Below are positions 51,738 to 62,585 of a DNA stretch of 64,000 bases, in pieces. A model generated the notes under the pieces. That model saw only the letters and a program-made list of their open reading frames with translations, did no database searches and had not been told where the DNA came from. The position numbers and the translations under genes are program-made. The DNA comes from Neobacillus niacini (lineage in GTDB: Bacteria > Bacillota > Bacilli > Bacillales > Cytobacillaceae): assembly GCF_023715415.1 (NCBI RefSeq), contig NZ_JAMBOB010000005.1:431823-495822 (forward strand). The letters are read 5' to 3'. Within the stretch, counting starts at the first letter, position 1; each line of letters begins with the position of its first letter.

Positions 51738-51767
51738 ACCAGAGGAGAAATCCTTTGGTTTTTTCTT
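51738..51767 (+). terminator. Terminator after yqhY
   Basis: 9-bp stem ACCAGAGGA (51738-51746) / TCCTTTGGT (51751-51759) with GAAA loop and one G-U, then TTTTTC. Confidence 0.85.
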
Positions 51768-51930
51768 TTTTACGGTTATTAGTATACAGCTTCTAGGTAA
51801 AAATAAGGTATTACAGTGCGAATCAATTTTAGTTATGCTATTATCTTTTTATGTGCAAAACAATATCATACAATTGTTGTATGAAAATAGACAAAAATTA
51901 ATTATGATCTCTAAAGGAGTTAACGGTATA

Positions 51931-52329
51931 ATGAAAAGAAGAACAGCAAGGGAAAAGGCGCTACAAGCTCTTTTTCAAATCGATGTAAGTAATACAGAGC
52001 CAGCTTCTGCAATTGAACATGTCTTAGAAGGGGAGTCAGGAGATGACTACCTAACTAAGCTTGTGTTGGGAGTGGTTGAACATAGAAATGAAATTGATCC
52101 ATTAATCATAGTAAACCTTGAAAAATGGACGATGGATCGTTTAGCAACTGTAGACAGAAACTTGTTAAGGCTAGCCGTTTATGAATTGAAATATTTCCGA
52201 AATGAAACACCTGAAAATGTTATTTTAGATGAAGCAATAGAAATTGCAAAAATATACGGAGATGAACAATCCAGCCGATTTATTAATGGTGTACTATCAA
52301 AGGTGAAACAGCAGCTGATTAGCGAATAA
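51931..52329 (+). CDS. nusB: Transcription antitermination factor NusB
   Basis: 132-residue all-helical RNA-binding protein, starting RRTAREKALQALFQIDVS and ending DEQSSRFINGVLSKV, the two signature stretches. With NusE (S10) it binds boxA RNA in rRNA leaders. The start at 51931 matches homologues; the frame is open further upstream but that part is hydrophobic and not conserved. AAAGGAG lies 11 bases upstream, a slightly long spacing. Confidence 0.95.
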   Translation: MKRRTAREKALQALFQIDVSNTEPASAIEHVLEGESGDDYLTKLVLGVVEHRNEIDPLIIVNLEKWTMDRLATVDRNLLRLAVYELKYFRNETPENVILDEAIEIAKIYGDEQSSRFINGVLSKVKQQLISE

Positions 52330-52360
52330 ATAGATTGCCTACTACTGGAGGGGAAACATT

Positions 52361-53215
52361 ATGACTGCAACGATTATTGATGGTAAGGAAATAGCCGCAA
52401 AGAAAAAAGTAGAAATTGCTGAGGAAGTAAAAAAGCTAAAGGAAAAAGGGGTAACACCAGGACTTGCTGTCATTCTGGTGGGGAATAATCATGCGTCTAG
52501 AACATATGTAACAAATAAAGAAAAAACTTGTCGAGAACTTGGTATGCACTCTGTGCTCATTGAGTTACCGGGAGAGGCTTCTCAGGAAGAACTTCTGTTA
52601 AAAATCGACGAGTTGAATGAAGACCCGGCAATCCACGGTATTCTTGTACAACTACCGCTGCCAAAGCATATTGATGAAATTAAAGTTATTGAAGCTATCT
52701 CACCATTAAAAGATGTCGACGGATTCCATCCCATTAATATTGGAAGAATGATGACCGGTCAAGATGCGTTCTTACCGTGCACTCCTTATGGAATCATGGT
52801 CCTCTTAGAAGAGACTGGTATATCCGTTGCTGGCAAACATGTAGTTGTTGTAGGGAGAAGTAATATTGTTGGGAAGCCAGTCGGTCAGTTATTTCTTAAT
52901 CAGCATGCAACTGTAACGTACTGTCATTCACGGACAAAGGATTTACAGGCTCAAACATCACAGGCTGATATCCTTGTTGCGGCGGTTGGTATTGCTAATT
53001 TTATTAAAGCCAATCATGTAAAAGATGGTGCAGTCATTATTGACGTTGGGATAAACCGAAATGAGGCTGGAAAGCTTTGCGGTGATGTTGATTTTAATGA
53101 AGTGGTTGAAAAAGCCGGTTATATTACTCCAGTACCAAAGGGAGTAGGTCCTATGACAATTACGATGCTCATGTATAACACTCTTAAATCAGCAAAAAAT
53201 ACGCTGCGGTCCTAA
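52361..53215 (+). CDS. folD: Methylenetetrahydrofolate dehydrogenase/cyclohydrolase
   Basis: 284-residue bifunctional one-carbon enzyme interconverting methylene-THF and formyl-THF with NADP. Motifs: [15 protein letters not shown] (catalytic Lys), [40 protein letters not shown] (Rossmann) and [22 protein letters not shown] ribosome binding site; xseA starts 14 bases later. Confidence 0.97.
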   Translation: MTATIIDGKEIAAKKKVEIAEEVKKLKEKGVTPGLAVILVGNNHASRTYVTNKEKTCRELGMHSVLIELPGEASQEELLLKIDELNEDPAIHGILVQLPLPKHIDEIKVIEAISPLKDVDGFHPINIGRMMTGQDAFLPCTPYGIMVLLEETGISVAGKHVVVVGRSNIVGKPVGQLFLNQHATVTYCHSRTKDLQAQTSQADILVAAVGIANFIKANHVKDGAVIIDVGINRNEAGKLCGDVDFNEVVEKAGYITPVPKGVGPMTITMLMYNTLKSAKNTLRS

Positions 53216-53228
53216 AAAGGAGTACCTA

Positions 53229-54584
53229 ATGCAGGAGAAAAAGTATTTATCTGTATTGGCATTAACAAAATACATAAAAAGAAAATTTGATGCCGATCCC
53301 CATTTGCAGGATGTCCATGTAAGAGGTGAAATATCAAACTTTAAACAGCATTCAAGCGGGCATATGTATTTTACCTTAAAGGATGATAAAGCACGAATTC
53401 TTGCTGTCATGTTTTCCAGCCAATCACGGACAATGAAGTTTTCGCCAGAAAACGGCATGAAGGTGGTTGTAAAAGGAGATATTTCTGTCTATGAACCAAG
53501 TGGTCAATATCAAATATATATAAAAGAAATGCAGCCAGATGGAATAGGGGAGTTATTCTTAGCCTATGAACAGTTAAGAAAAAGACTTGAAGCGGAAGGC
53601 TTATTTTCGATAGAACGGAAAAGGTCTATTCCGAGCTACCCGAAGACGGTAGGCGTCATTACCTCCCCAACAGGAGCGGCAATAAGAGATATTATTACAA
53701 CGATTAAAAGACGTTATCCGATAGCGAATATTCTAGTATTGCCAGCACTCGTACAGGGTGAAAATGCTGCCCCTTCTATCGCTAAAGCTATTGAAAAGGC
53801 AAATAAGCTGAATGACCTTGATGTGCTTATAGTTGGGCGTGGAGGCGGCTCAATTGAAGAATTATGGGCTTTTAATGAGGAAGTAGTTGCAAGAGCTATA
53901 TTTCAATCTGCAGTCCCAATCATTTCGGCTGTTGGACATGAAACAGATTTTACCATTGCTGATTTTGTTGCAGATTTGCGTGCGCCAACGCCGACTGCAG
54001 CTGCTGAGTTAGCTGTACCGCATATCGATGAATTAATGGAAAGACTGCTGCAGCGGAAAACCCGTATGCTCCAGTCTATTAATAGCCTATACCGATACGA
54101 GAAGCAACGGTTAGACCGAGCTCAAAAGTCCTATGCTTTTCGGTACCCGCGGCGTCTTTACGAACAGAAGCTTGAGCAGGTAGATAAATTAACAGAACTC
54201 CTGGTTCGCGGCGCCTCACGATTGTCAGATGTAAAAAGGTCCCAGCATCAAACGGTTCATAATCGTCTGATGCGAAATCATCCAAGGGTAGCTTTACGCG
54301 ACGCCGCTGGCAGGTTTGACCGCTCACAAAAAGACGTTAAACGGGCAATGGAGAAAATTCTCTTAAAGAAACAAACAGAATTTGATAGGGTTATTGCAAC
54401 CCTTCAAGCGTTAAGTCCGTTAAAAATAATGGAACGTGGATACAGCCTTGTCTATACAAATGAAAATGAATTAATAAAAAGTATTAAACAAGTGAAAGAG
54501 AACGAACCACTTCAAATTCAATTAACAGATGGCAGCCTTCTCTGTAATGTACAGAATATAAAGGAGAGCGAAAACCGTGAGTAA
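53229..54584 (+). CDS. xseA: Exodeoxyribonuclease VII large subunit
   Basis: 451-residue nuclease subunit: N-terminal OB domain ([24 protein letters not shown]), catalytic domain with [60 protein letters not shown], then a coiled coil. It degrades single-stranded DNA with XseB. It overlaps xseB by 8 bases, indicating coupled translation. Confidence 0.97.
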   Translation: MQEKKYLSVLALTKYIKRKFDADPHLQDVHVRGEISNFKQHSSGHMYFTLKDDKARILAVMFSSQSRTMKFSPENGMKVVVKGDISVYEPSGQYQIYIKEMQPDGIGELFLAYEQLRKRLEAEGLFSIERKRSIPSYPKTVGVITSPTGAAIRDIITTIKRRYPIANILVLPALVQGENAAPSIAKAIEKANKLNDLDVLIVGRGGGSIEELWAFNEEVVARAIFQSAVPIISAVGHETDFTIADFVADLRAPTPTAAAELAVPHIDELMERLLQRKTRMLQSINSLYRYEKQRLDRAQKSYAFRYPRRLYEQKLEQVDKLTELLVRGASRLSDVKRSQHQTVHNRLMRNHPRVALRDAAGRFDRSQKDVKRAMEKILLKKQTEFDRVIATLQALSPLKIMERGYSLVYTNENELIKSIKQVKENEPLQIQLTDGSLLCNVQNIKESENRE

Positions 54585-54810
54585 TGAACAAAAGATTTCC
54601 TTTGAGGAAGCAATGAGTAAGCTTGAACAAATTGTGGATAAGCTTGAAGAAGGAGATGTCCCTTTAGAAGAGGCAATTGTCTTTTATAAAGAAGGAATGG
54701 AACTATCCAAGCTTTGTCATGATAAGCTTAAAAGTGTAGAGGAACAATTAACACAGATTATTACGGAGGACGGACGGAAACAAAACTTTACGATAGAAGA
54801 GGAGGAATAG
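54577..54810 (+). CDS. xseB: Exodeoxyribonuclease VII small subunit
   Basis: 77-residue helical hairpin protein with the family core [21 protein letters not shown] and [21 protein letters not shown] start inside the end of xseA, preceded by AAGGAGAG. Several XseB wrap one XseA in the active enzyme. Confidence 0.95.
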   Translation: MSNEQKISFEEAMSKLEQIVDKLEEGDVPLEEAIVFYKEGMELSKLCHDKLKSVEEQLTQIITEDGRKQNFTIEEEE

Positions 54811-54813
54811 GCT

Positions 54814-55707
54814 TTGAATGCTAAAGTTCTAGATGCTTTTACACAAGAACATAAACAACTGCTTGAATCAGAGCTACGAAACTTGGTGCAAAAGCTGAAG
54901 GCGCCTCCTATTATTAAAGAAGCGATGCATTATTCTCTGGATGCAGGCGGTAAAAGAATTCGTCCTTTACTAGTATTTGCAACTATCGCTGCTTTTGGAA
55001 AAGATCCTAAAATCGGGTTGTTACCAGCTTCAGCTATAGAAATGATTCATACATATTCATTAATTCATGATGACTTGCCAAGTATGGATAATGATGACTT
55101 TAGAAGAGGTAAGCCAACAAATCACAAAGTGTTTGGCGATGCAATCGCCATTCTAGCTGGAGATGCATTATTAACCTACAGCTTTGAGGTAATTGGACGG
55201 ATTCCCAACGAAAATGCTTCGAGTGAGACGAAACTTCGATTGGTAACTGAAATGGCCAAAGCTGCGGGCAGTGAAGGAATGGTTGGCGGTCAGGTAGCGG
55301 ATATGGAAGGCGAGGGTAAAACTCTTACCATTGAAGAGCTTGAGTATATACATATACATAAAACAGGGAGACTCTTACGATTTAGTGTCATAGCAGGTGC
55401 ATTGTTAGGCGGGGCAAATCAGGAGCAACTAGAGAATCTTTCTTCTTTTGCCCATCACCTTGGGCTTGCTTTTCAAATACAGGATGACATATTAGACTTA
55501 GAGGGCAATCCAGAGCTATTGGGTAAACCTGTTGGAAGTGATACCACTAATGATAAGAGTACGTATCCACAGCTGTTAACGATGAAGGGTGCAAAAGAAG
55601 AGTTACAAAAGCAATTAGATTTGTCCAAACAATACTTAGAAAAGACTGGACTTAATATAAATCTGCTTAGTGAAATTGCAGATTTAGTGGCCTCTAGAGA
55701 CCACTAA
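54814..55707 (+). CDS. ispA: Farnesyl diphosphate synthase (polyprenyl synthetase family)
   Basis: 297-residue all-helical prenyltransferase making FPP from IPP and DMAPP/GPP. First Asp-rich motif DDLPSMDNDDFRRGK, second QIQDDILDLEG; GGKRIRP binds diphosphate. TTG start, 7 bases after GGAGGA. It belongs with xseA-xseB and dxs, all for DNA/isoprenoid housekeeping, as in B. subtilis (yqiD). Confidence 0.95.
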   Translation: MNAKVLDAFTQEHKQLLESELRNLVQKLKAPPIIKEAMHYSLDAGGKRIRPLLVFATIAAFGKDPKIGLLPASAIEMIHTYSLIHDDLPSMDNDDFRRGKPTNHKVFGDAIAILAGDALLTYSFEVIGRIPNENASSETKLRLVTEMAKAAGSEGMVGGQVADMEGEGKTLTIEELEYIHIHKTGRLLRFSVIAGALLGGANQEQLENLSSFAHHLGLAFQIQDDILDLEGNPELLGKPVGSDTTNDKSTYPQLLTMKGAKEELQKQLDLSKQYLEKTGLNINLLSEIADLVASRDH

Positions 55708-55719
55708 GATAACTGGTAT

Positions 55720-55812
55720 TTGAACAACAAAGTAATTGTGTTATAATTGTTGTCAATGTAGAAAACGTTGTTAATGCCGTTACCACTATTAGTGTTAGCG
55801 GCTATTTTTAAA
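55720..55812 (+). promoter_or_regulatory. Sigma-A promoter and hairpin leader before dxs
   Basis: TTGAAC (55720-55725) and TATAAT (55742-55747), spacer 16. The transcript would start near 55754 and contains a hairpin, GCCGTTACCACT (about 55777-55788) with AGTGTTAGCGGC (about 55792-55803), then TATTTTTA. This is either the ispA terminator or an attenuator ahead of dxs. Confidence 0.6.
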
Positions 55813-55854
55813 TAGTTGACTGATAGAAAAAGTATGAAAGTGAGTGGTCCTAAC

Positions 55855-57747
55855 ATGGATCTGTTATCAATAAAAGACCCTTCCTTTTTAAAAGGGATGT
55901 CAAATCAAGAATTGGAGGCTTTAAGTCAAGAGATACGCCAATTCTTGATTGAAAAGCTGTCTGTAACTGGAGGCCATATTGGACCGAACTTAGGTGTTGT
56001 CGAATTAACAATTGCTTTACATAAATGTTTTGACAGCCCCAAAGACAAATTTATTTGGGATGTAGGACATCAATCCTATGTTCATAAAATACTAACAGGC
56101 AGGGCTAGAGAATTTGATACACTGCGTCAATATAAAGGACTGTGCGGCTTCCCTAAAAGAATTGAGAGTGAGCATGATGTTTGGGAGACAGGACATAGCT
56201 CAACATCCCTTTCAGCAGCAATGGGTATGGTCATTGCCAGAGATTTGAAAAAAGAAAGCTCTTATGTCGTACCTATTATTGGAGATGGTGCGCTAACAGG
56301 AGGAATGGCCTTAGAAGCATTAAATCATATTGGACATGAAAAAAAGAATATGATTGTCATCCTTAACGACAATGAAATGTCAATTGCACCTAATGTAGGT
56401 GCTCTTCATAATATTCTTGGCCAATTACGCACAGCTGGTAAATATCAGTGGGTTAAAGACGAGTTAGAATTATTCTTAAAAAAGGTTCCAGCTGTAGGTG
56501 GAAAACTCGCAGCAACTGCGGAACGTGTAAAAGACAGTCTCAAATATTTATTTGTTTCAGGTATGTTTTTTGAGGAAATGGGCTTTACGTATTTAGGACC
56601 AGTGGATGGACATGATTATGATGCTTTATTTGAAAATTTCCGTTATGCCAAAAAAACGGAAGGACCAGTCTTATTACACGTAATCACGAAAAAAGGAAAA
56701 GGCTTTAAACCGGCTGAAAGTGATACTAAAGGTACTTGGCATGGAACTGGACCATATAAAATGGATACAGGAGCCTTTGTTAAGTCTGATAAAGCACCAC
56801 CGGCATGGAGCAGCCTAGTTAGTGAAACAGTTCGCAAGCTTGCACGCGAGGATGAGCGAATTGTTGCGATTACTCCTGCAATGCCTGTTGGGTCTAAGCT
56901 TGAGGGCTTTGCTAGTGAATTTCCAGAGAGAATGTTCGATGTTGGGATAGCTGAACAGCATGCTGCTACTGTAGCTGCTGGATTAGCCACCCAAAATATG
57001 AAGCCGTTTTTAGCCATCTATTCGACATTCTTACAACGGGCATATGATCAAGTTGTCCATGACATTTGCCGTCAGAATCTAAATGTTTTCATCGGAATTG
57101 ATCGGGCTGGGTTAGTGGGAGCAGATGGTGAAACCCATCAGGGCGTATTTGATATTGCCTTTTTAAGACATGTGCCTAATCTAGTATTAATGATGCCTAA
57201 AGATGAAAATGAAGGGCAGCACATGGTTTATACCGCTCTAAATTATGATGATGGTCCAATTGCGATGAGATTTCCTCGAGGAAACGGTTTGGGTGTTCAA
57301 ATGGATGAAAAATTCAAGAGTATTCCAATTGGCACCTGGGAGGTTTTAAAGGAAGGCTATGACGGTGCTATCTTAACCTTTGGTACCACCATCCCAATGG
57401 CGATGGAGGCAGCTGAAATACTCGAGAAACAAGGGATTTCAGTAAAGGTAGTTAATGCGCGGTTCATAAAGCCATTAGATGAAAAAATGCTCAATCAATT
57501 ATTCTCAAAGAATATTCCTATCCTAACCATTGAAGAAGCAATCCTCCAGGGCGGATTTGGAAGTTCTGTATTAGAATATGCGCATGATCAAGGTTTTTAT
57601 CATCAGGCAATCGACCGTATGGGGATACCAGACCAATTTATAGAGCATGGGGATGTTGATTCACTGCTTGAGGAAATAGGGATGACCACTTCAGAGGTTG
57701 TTAAAAGAATGACTATACTTGCACGAAAAAAACAACAAAGGGCATAA
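55855..57747 (+). CDS. dxs: 1-deoxy-D-xylulose-5-phosphate synthase
   Basis: 630-residue thiamine-diphosphate enzyme, first step of the MEP isoprenoid pathway (pyruvate + glyceraldehyde-3-phosphate). Motifs: [28 protein letters not shown], the ThDP motif [18 protein letters not shown]...[33 protein letters not shown]. Homologues begin MDLLSI, which fixes ATG 55855 although the ribosome binding site (GTGAGTGG) is weak; an upstream in-frame extension exists. It has its own likely promoter. Confidence 0.97.
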   Translation: MDLLSIKDPSFLKGMSNQELEALSQEIRQFLIEKLSVTGGHIGPNLGVVELTIALHKCFDSPKDKFIWDVGHQSYVHKILTGRAREFDTLRQYKGLCGFPKRIESEHDVWETGHSSTSLSAAMGMVIARDLKKESSYVVPIIGDGALTGGMALEALNHIGHEKKNMIVILNDNEMSIAPNVGALHNILGQLRTAGKYQWVKDELELFLKKVPAVGGKLAATAERVKDSLKYLFVSGMFFEEMGFTYLGPVDGHDYDALFENFRYAKKTEGPVLLHVITKKGKGFKPAESDTKGTWHGTGPYKMDTGAFVKSDKAPPAWSSLVSETVRKLAREDERIVAITPAMPVGSKLEGFASEFPERMFDVGIAEQHAATVAAGLATQNMKPFLAIYSTFLQRAYDQVVHDICRQNLNVFIGIDRAGLVGADGETHQGVFDIAFLRHVPNLVLMMPKDENEGQHMVYTALNYDDGPIAMRFPRGNGLGVQMDEKFKSIPIGTWEVLKEGYDGAILTFGTTIPMAMEAAEILEKQGISVKVVNARFIKPLDEKMLNQLFSKNIPILTIEEAILQGGFGSSVLEYAHDQGFYHQAIDRMGIPDQFIEHGDVDSLLEEIGMTTSEVVKRMTILARKKQQRA

Positions 57748-57750
57748 GGT

Positions 57751-58590
57751 ATGAAGAACAAAGAGCGTTTAGATGTTTTATTAGTTGAAAGAGGATTATC
57801 TGAAACTCGGGAGAAGGCGAAGCGTTCAATTATGGCGGGGCTGGTTTATTCAAACGAGGAGCGATTAGATAAACCTGGAGAAAAAGTAAAAGTTGATATC
57901 CCGCTTATGATTAAAGGAAACGTGCTCCCTTATGTCAGTCGCGGCGGTCTTAAGCTTGAGAAAGCGTTAAAAGTCTTTGATGTGACAGTGAAGGATAAAA
58001 TTATGCTCGACATTGGCGCTTCTACGGGAGGTTTTACTGACTGCGCTTTGCAAAATGGTGCCAAAATGTCCTATGCCCTAGATGTAGGATATAATCAGCT
58101 TGCATGGAAGCTGCGACAGGATGACCGTGTAGTGGTAATGGAAAGGACCAACTTCCGATATGTGACACCGAAAGATTTGGCAGGAGAAATGCCCAATTTT
58201 GCAACCATCGATGTTTCTTTTATCTCCTTAAAGTTGATATTACCTGTTTTAAAAACACTTCTTGTTCCTAACAGTGATATTGTCGCACTCGTCAAACCAC
58301 AATTTGAAGCAGGTCGTGAGCAGGTTGGAAAAAAAGGTATCGTCCGCGATGAAAAAGTTCATTTACAGGTTGTTAATAAAATTGTCGTTTTTGCTCTTGA
58401 ACAAGGATTTAATGTGGTGAATTTATCCTTTTCTCCTATCACTGGAGGAGACGGGAATATTGAGTTTCTCCTTCACCTCAGATGGGTTGGGGAGCAAGAT
58501 AATGGCCAAAATGAATTGCCTTTTGAGCCTTTACAAATAGTGAAAGATTCCCATCAGGAATTTAAATCCAAAAAAGATGTTGAAGGATGA
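57751..58590 (+). CDS. yqxC: TlyA-family rRNA methyltransferase / haemolysin-like protein YqxC
   Basis: 279-residue protein with an N-terminal S4 RNA-binding domain (RLDVLLVERGLSETREKAKRS) and a FtsJ-like SAM methyltransferase domain (MLDIGASTGGFTDCALQNGA). TlyA homologues 2'-O-methylate rRNA. Three bases after dxs, thus co-transcribed. The stop codon lies within the terminator hairpin. Confidence 0.93.
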   Translation: MKNKERLDVLLVERGLSETREKAKRSIMAGLVYSNEERLDKPGEKVKVDIPLMIKGNVLPYVSRGGLKLEKALKVFDVTVKDKIMLDIGASTGGFTDCALQNGAKMSYALDVGYNQLAWKLRQDDRVVVMERTNFRYVTPKDLAGEMPNFATIDVSFISLKLILPVLKTLLVPNSDIVALVKPQFEAGREQVGKKGIVRDEKVHLQVVNKIVVFALEQGFNVVNLSFSPITGGDGNIEFLLHLRWVGEQDNGQNELPFEPLQIVKDSHQEFKSKKDVEG

Positions 58591-58615
58591 GCATATGCTC
58601 ATCCTTTCTTTTTAA
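58582..58615 (+). terminator. Terminator overlapping the yqxC stop
   Basis: 13-bp stem GAAGGATGAGCAT (58582-58594) directly against ATGCTCATCCTTTC (58595-58608) with a tight AT loop, followed by TTTTT. Confidence 0.88.
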
Positions 58616-58737
58616 TTTGACAAGTTTTTCTCTTGAATAATCATTGTACATCCTAGGCAAAATGGGCTAACATATTGGTATAAGCGACATTTTTGTACAA
58701 AATACTTAGATGTTCTGATGATTACGGGGTGAAAAAG

Positions 58738-59187
58738 TTGAATAAAGGTCAACGACATATAAAAATTAGAGATATTATCACCAACAATGATATTGAAACA
58801 CAAGATGAACTTGTTGATGAACTAAAAAGTGCTGGTTTTAATGTAACGCAAGCAACTGTATCAAGGGACATTAAAGAATTGCACTTGGTTAAAGTCCCTT
58901 TGCAAGATGGCAGATACAAATATAGTCTCCCTGCAGACCAACGCTTTAATCCTTTGCAAAAATTAAAAAGATCATTAATGGATGCATTTGTTCGAATAGA
59001 TTCTGCTGGACATTTACTTGTCATGAAATGTCTGCCTGGAAATGCTATGGCAATCGGAGCGTTACTTGATAACCTCGACTGGGAAGAAATATTAGGAACC
59101 ATCTGTGGGGATGATACGATATTAATCATCTGTCGTACACCTGAAGATACAGAGACTATCACAAATCGGTTCCTTGACATGCTGTAA
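58738..59187 (+). CDS. ahrC: Arginine repressor AhrC/ArgR
   Basis: 149-residue arginine-dependent regulator: N-terminal winged helix ([21 protein letters not shown] ... [13 protein letters not shown]) and C-terminal hexamerisation/arginine-binding domain ([22 protein letters not shown]). TTG start at 58738 after GGGGTG, giving the conserved [10 protein letters not shown] start; longer readings to 58693 have no support. It represses arginine synthesis and activates catabolism. Confidence 0.95.
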   Translation: MNKGQRHIKIRDIITNNDIETQDELVDELKSAGFNVTQATVSRDIKELHLVKVPLQDGRYKYSLPADQRFNPLQKLKRSLMDAFVRIDSAGHLLVMKCLPGNAMAIGALLDNLDWEEILGTICGDDTILIICRTPEDTETITNRFLDML

Positions 59188-59202
59188 TGGGGGGAAAGGA
59201 CC

Positions 59203-60903
59203 ATGTTATCAGAATTATCGATTAAGAACTTTGCGATTATTGAGGCTCTTTCCATTTCGTTTGACAAGGGGCTGACTGTTTTAACAGGAGAAACCGGTGC
59301 AGGAAAATCAATTATTATTGACGCCATTCATCTACTAGTAGGTGGCAGAGGCTCGCTTGAGTTTGTCAGACACGGGGAAGATAAGGCGGAAATTGAGGGT
59401 CTCTTTCAGATAGATGAGCACCATCCTGTGTTTTCAAAGGCATTTGAATTTGGGATAGAAATTGAAGAAGGTATGGTCGTTTTACGAAGGGATATTTCTC
59501 GGACGGGCAAGAGTGTTTGTCGGATCAATGGTAAGCTTGTAACCATCTCAACTCTAAGGGAAGTAGGATCTACCTTAGTTGATATACATAGTCAGCATGA
59601 ACACCAAGATTTAATGGATGAGAGCAGGCATCTACTCTTACTTGACCAATTTGGTTTTGAGGATATTTCTTTTTCTCAGACAGAATACCAAGAAGTGTTT
59701 CATCGCTATGAACAAACTTCTCATAAACTTAAGTCTCTAAGTGAGAATGAGCAAAAAACAGCGCATCGCCTAGATTTAATTCAATTTCAATTTGATGAGA
59801 TTCAAAATGCAAATCTAAAGCTTAATGAAGATGAGCAGCTCTTTGAAGAAAAACGAAAGCTTGTGAACTTTGAACGTGTTTTCGAAGCGATTCAATCCAG
59901 CTATAATGCCCTTACTGGAGAACAAAAGGGGCTGGATTGGATTAGTTTGGTAATGGGACAGCTTGAAGACGCTCAAGCATTGGATTCCGCTTATAAAGAA
60001 TTATATGAATCCGTCATGAACAGCTTTTACCAGCTAGAGGATGCTTCCCGCACATTGAGGAATGAACTAGATGAATTAGAATATGATCCACAGCGGTTAA
60101 ATGAAATCGAAGAAAGATTAAATGAAATTAATCAGTTAAAGCGCAAATATGGAAAAACAATTGAAGAAGTTTTAGAATATGCAGCGAAAATTGAAGAAGA
60201 AATAGAAACGCTGCAAAATAAGGAAACACATATAGGGCAACTAGAGAAACAACTAGCCTCCATTAAAAAAGATTTAAGCCTAGAAGCCAAACAGTTGACG
60301 GAACTCCGGAAACGCTGGGCAGGGAAGCTGACAAAATTAATTCATAATGAATTGAAAGAACTATACATGGCAAAAACAGTGTTTGAAATTCGCTTTGAAT
60401 CCGTTCTGCCACATTTTACAAAAAATGGTGTGGATCACGTGGAATTTTTTATCTCTACAAACCCAGGTGAACCATTAAAGCCTTTATCGAAAATTGCTTC
60501 TGGCGGGGAACTATCGAGGATAATGCTCGCGCTCAAGAGTATATTTTCGAAACATCAAGGCGTTACTTCCATTATTTTTGATGAGGTAGATACTGGTGTA
60601 AGCGGAAGGGTGGCACAATCAATAGCTGAAAAAATCTATAAAGTAGCTGTCGATTCACAGGTATTATGTATTTCGCATTTACCTCAAGTAGCTGCTATGG
60701 CAGATACTCATTTGTTTATTTCCAAAGTAACAACAGGCGGACGAACCAAAACTTCAGTTCATTCACTTAGTGTTGATGAGAAAATAAAGGAAATTGGCCG
60801 AATGATTTCTGGCGTTGAAATTACTGATTTAACAAAAAAACACGCTGAAGAATTGTTATTTTTAGCATCTGAAAATAAAAAAATTGAAAAGCTTCCCAAT
60901 TAG
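59203..60903 (+). CDS. recN: DNA repair protein RecN
   Basis: 566-residue SMC-like ATPase for double-strand break repair. Walker A GETGAGKSIIIDAI, long central coiled coil (about residues 150-370), signature KIASGGELSRIMLALKS and Walker B SIIFDEVDTGVSG. GGGGGGAAAGG ribosome binding site, 15 bases after ahrC. The stop lies inside the terminator hairpin. Confidence 0.97.
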   Translation: MLSELSIKNFAIIEALSISFDKGLTVLTGETGAGKSIIIDAIHLLVGGRGSLEFVRHGEDKAEIEGLFQIDEHHPVFSKAFEFGIEIEEGMVVLRRDISRTGKSVCRINGKLVTISTLREVGSTLVDIHSQHEHQDLMDESRHLLLLDQFGFEDISFSQTEYQEVFHRYEQTSHKLKSLSENEQKTAHRLDLIQFQFDEIQNANLKLNEDEQLFEEKRKLVNFERVFEAIQSSYNALTGEQKGLDWISLVMGQLEDAQALDSAYKELYESVMNSFYQLEDASRTLRNELDELEYDPQRLNEIEERLNEINQLKRKYGKTIEEVLEYAAKIEEEIETLQNKETHIGQLEKQLASIKKDLSLEAKQLTELRKRWAGKLTKLIHNELKELYMAKTVFEIRFESVLPHFTKNGVDHVEFFISTNPGEPLKPLSKIASGGELSRIMLALKSIFSKHQGVTSIIFDEVDTGVSGRVAQSIAEKIYKVAVDSQVLCISHLPQVAAMADTHLFISKVTTGGRTKTSVHSLSVDEKIKEIGRMISGVEITDLTKKHAEELLFLASENKKIEKLPN

Positions 60904-60917
60904 GGGAGCTTTTTTAT
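60887..60917 (+). terminator. Terminator overlapping the recN stop
   Basis: Stem AAAAGCTTCCC (60887-60897) / GGGGAGCTTTTTT (60903-60915), with U-run in the 3' arm. Confidence 0.85.
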
Positions 60918-60927
60918 GTTGTCTTAT

Positions 60928-60958
60928 GTTATAAATGCTGCTGATGGAGGCAAAATTA
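60928..60958 (+). promoter_or_regulatory. Candidate sigma-F/G promoter of spoIVB
   Basis: GGCAAAATTA (60949-60958) fits the sigma-F -10 pattern GGnrAnAnTw; the -35 GTTATA region (60928-60933) is one base off consensus at 15-16 bp spacing. spoIVB is forespore-expressed in B. subtilis. Confidence 0.45.
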
Positions 60959-61012
60959 AAGATGTAGCCATTTCGATGTAGAGTGAAACGCAAAGCGAGG
61001 AGAGTGAAGATT

Positions 61013-62302
61013 TTGAAGTTAGAAATAATTAGAAAGATCATTGGTGGAATTCTCCTTGTTTCATTAATCAGCATTCTTTATTTTCAGCCATTTCAGCAGT
61101 ACCTTGATATACCAAAGACCATTACAGTCTTTGAAGGACAAAATTATACTTTTCAAAAGGCTGTACCGGTTTCAGCCTCTTTAGTATCTCTCAATTCAAC
61201 TATCTCACTTGAACAAGATAAAGAAAAAGTATCCTTAGAAGCAAATGATTCAGGTAAAGAAGAAATGCTTTTAGAATTTGCAGGGATACCTGTAAAAAAG
61301 GTCGATGTAAATGTCTTAAAGGATTTCAAAGTCACCCCAGGAGGACAATCCATTGGTGTTAAACTAAATACGGTTGGCGTATTGGTCGTAGGCCACCATT
61401 TAGTTAATACAGAAGATGGAAAAAAATCACCTGGTGAAATAGCAGGAATCAAAATCGGTGATATCATTACAGAAATCAATGGAAATAAAATTGAAAAAAT
61501 GACTGATGTTGCCCCGTTTGTGCAAGATTCAGGTCAAAGCGGTAAAGCATTAGATATGGTTATTAGCAGGGAAAGTGGTAAGTTTACAACGAAACTTACT
61601 CCCCTTAAGGATAAGGGAGAAAACTCCTATAAGCTTGGATTATATATTCGTGATTCAGCAGCAGGAATCGGAACGATGACATTTGTTCATCCACAATCTA
61701 AGAAATATGGTGCCCTTGGGCATGTTATTTCAGATATGGATACGAAGAAGCCAATTGTAGTAGAAGATGGTCAAATCGTTCGGTCTACGGTTACCTCCAT
61801 TGAAAAGGGCAGTAATGGTGACCCAGGAGAAAAGCTAGCGCGATTCTCTTCAGACCGTGAAATAGTCGGAAACATCACAAAAAACAGCCCATTTGGCATT
61901 TTCGGAGTGTTGAATAAAGAATTAAAGAACGGAATTTTGGATAAACCACTTCCAATTGCCTTATCCCACCAAGTGAAGGAAGGGCCAGCAAAAATTCTAA
62001 CAGTGGTAAATGATGACAGGGTAGAAGAATTTGATATTGAAATTGTCAGCACAATCCCGCAGAAATTTCCAGCAACAAAAGGCATGGTCTTGAAGGTAAC
62101 CGATCCAAGGCTTCTAGAAAAAACTGGAGGAATCGTTCAGGGGATGAGCGGAAGTCCAATTATCCAGGATGGAAAGCTAATTGGTGCAGTAACACATGTC
62201 TTTGTCAATGATCCAACCTCTGGTTATGGAGTACACATTGAATGGATGTTAAATGAAGCAGGAATTAACATATACGAAAAACCTGAAGAAAAGGCTAGCT
62301 AA
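61013..62302 (+). CDS. spoIVB: SpoIVB peptidase (S55), sporulation checkpoint protease
   Basis: 429-residue forespore-secreted serine protease that triggers pro-sigma-K processing. N-terminal membrane segment ([16 protein letters not shown]), a PDZ domain ([19 protein letters not shown]), and the S55 domain with [25 protein letters not shown] (catalytic His) and [12 protein letters not shown] (catalytic Ser). The TTG at 61013 is 6-8 bases after GAGGAGAG; longer frame to 60983 has no better site. A terminator follows. Confidence 0.95.
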   Translation: MKLEIIRKIIGGILLVSLISILYFQPFQQYLDIPKTITVFEGQNYTFQKAVPVSASLVSLNSTISLEQDKEKVSLEANDSGKEEMLLEFAGIPVKKVDVNVLKDFKVTPGGQSIGVKLNTVGVLVVGHHLVNTEDGKKSPGEIAGIKIGDIITEINGNKIEKMTDVAPFVQDSGQSGKALDMVISRESGKFTTKLTPLKDKGENSYKLGLYIRDSAAGIGTMTFVHPQSKKYGALGHVISDMDTKKPIVVEDGQIVRSTVTSIEKGSNGDPGEKLARFSSDREIVGNITKNSPFGIFGVLNKELKNGILDKPLPIALSHQVKEGPAKILTVVNDDRVEEFDIEIVSTIPQKFPATKGMVLKVTDPRLLEKTGGIVQGMSGSPIIQDGKLIGAVTHVFVNDPTSGYGVHIEWMLNEAGINIYEKPEEKAS

Positions 62303-62316
62303 AACTAAATTGTAAT

Positions 62317-62355
62317 AAAAACAAAATAGGCTATAAAAGCCTATTTTGTTTTTAC
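62317..62355 (+). terminator. Terminator of spoIVB
   Basis: 15-bp stem AAAAACAAAATAGGC (62317-62331) / GCCTATTTTGTTTTT (62339-62353). Confidence 0.92.
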
Positions 62356-62365
62356 ATAAAGTATT

Positions 62366-62503
62366 TTCGACAAAAAAATGGAATAATTAGGCACATATGC
62401 GAATTTAGTCGAAATTTAAAGTAAAACAAAGAAAAGATGAGATTTTCTCACTATTTTAAGAAATATTAAAAAAACTAGAGGAATTTTAGTTGCATTGTCG
62501 AAT
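62366..62503 (+). promoter_or_regulatory. spo0A regulatory region: sigma-H promoter and 0A boxes
   Basis: Sigma-H promoter: -35 AGGAATT (62479-62485) and -10 GTCGAAT (62497-62503), spacer 11. Spo0A boxes (TGTCGAA): 62496-62502 overlapping the -10, 62366-62372 on the minus strand (TTCGACA), and a one-mismatch site AGTCGAA at 62407-62413. This matches the autoregulated Ps promoter of B. subtilis spo0A. Confidence 0.8.
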
Positions 62504-62585
62504 TTCTAATTTAGAATAGAATTAAGAGAATAAAAATTAATGTTAAATAGAGATATGAACATTTGGATTTGAGGAGGAAATAAAA

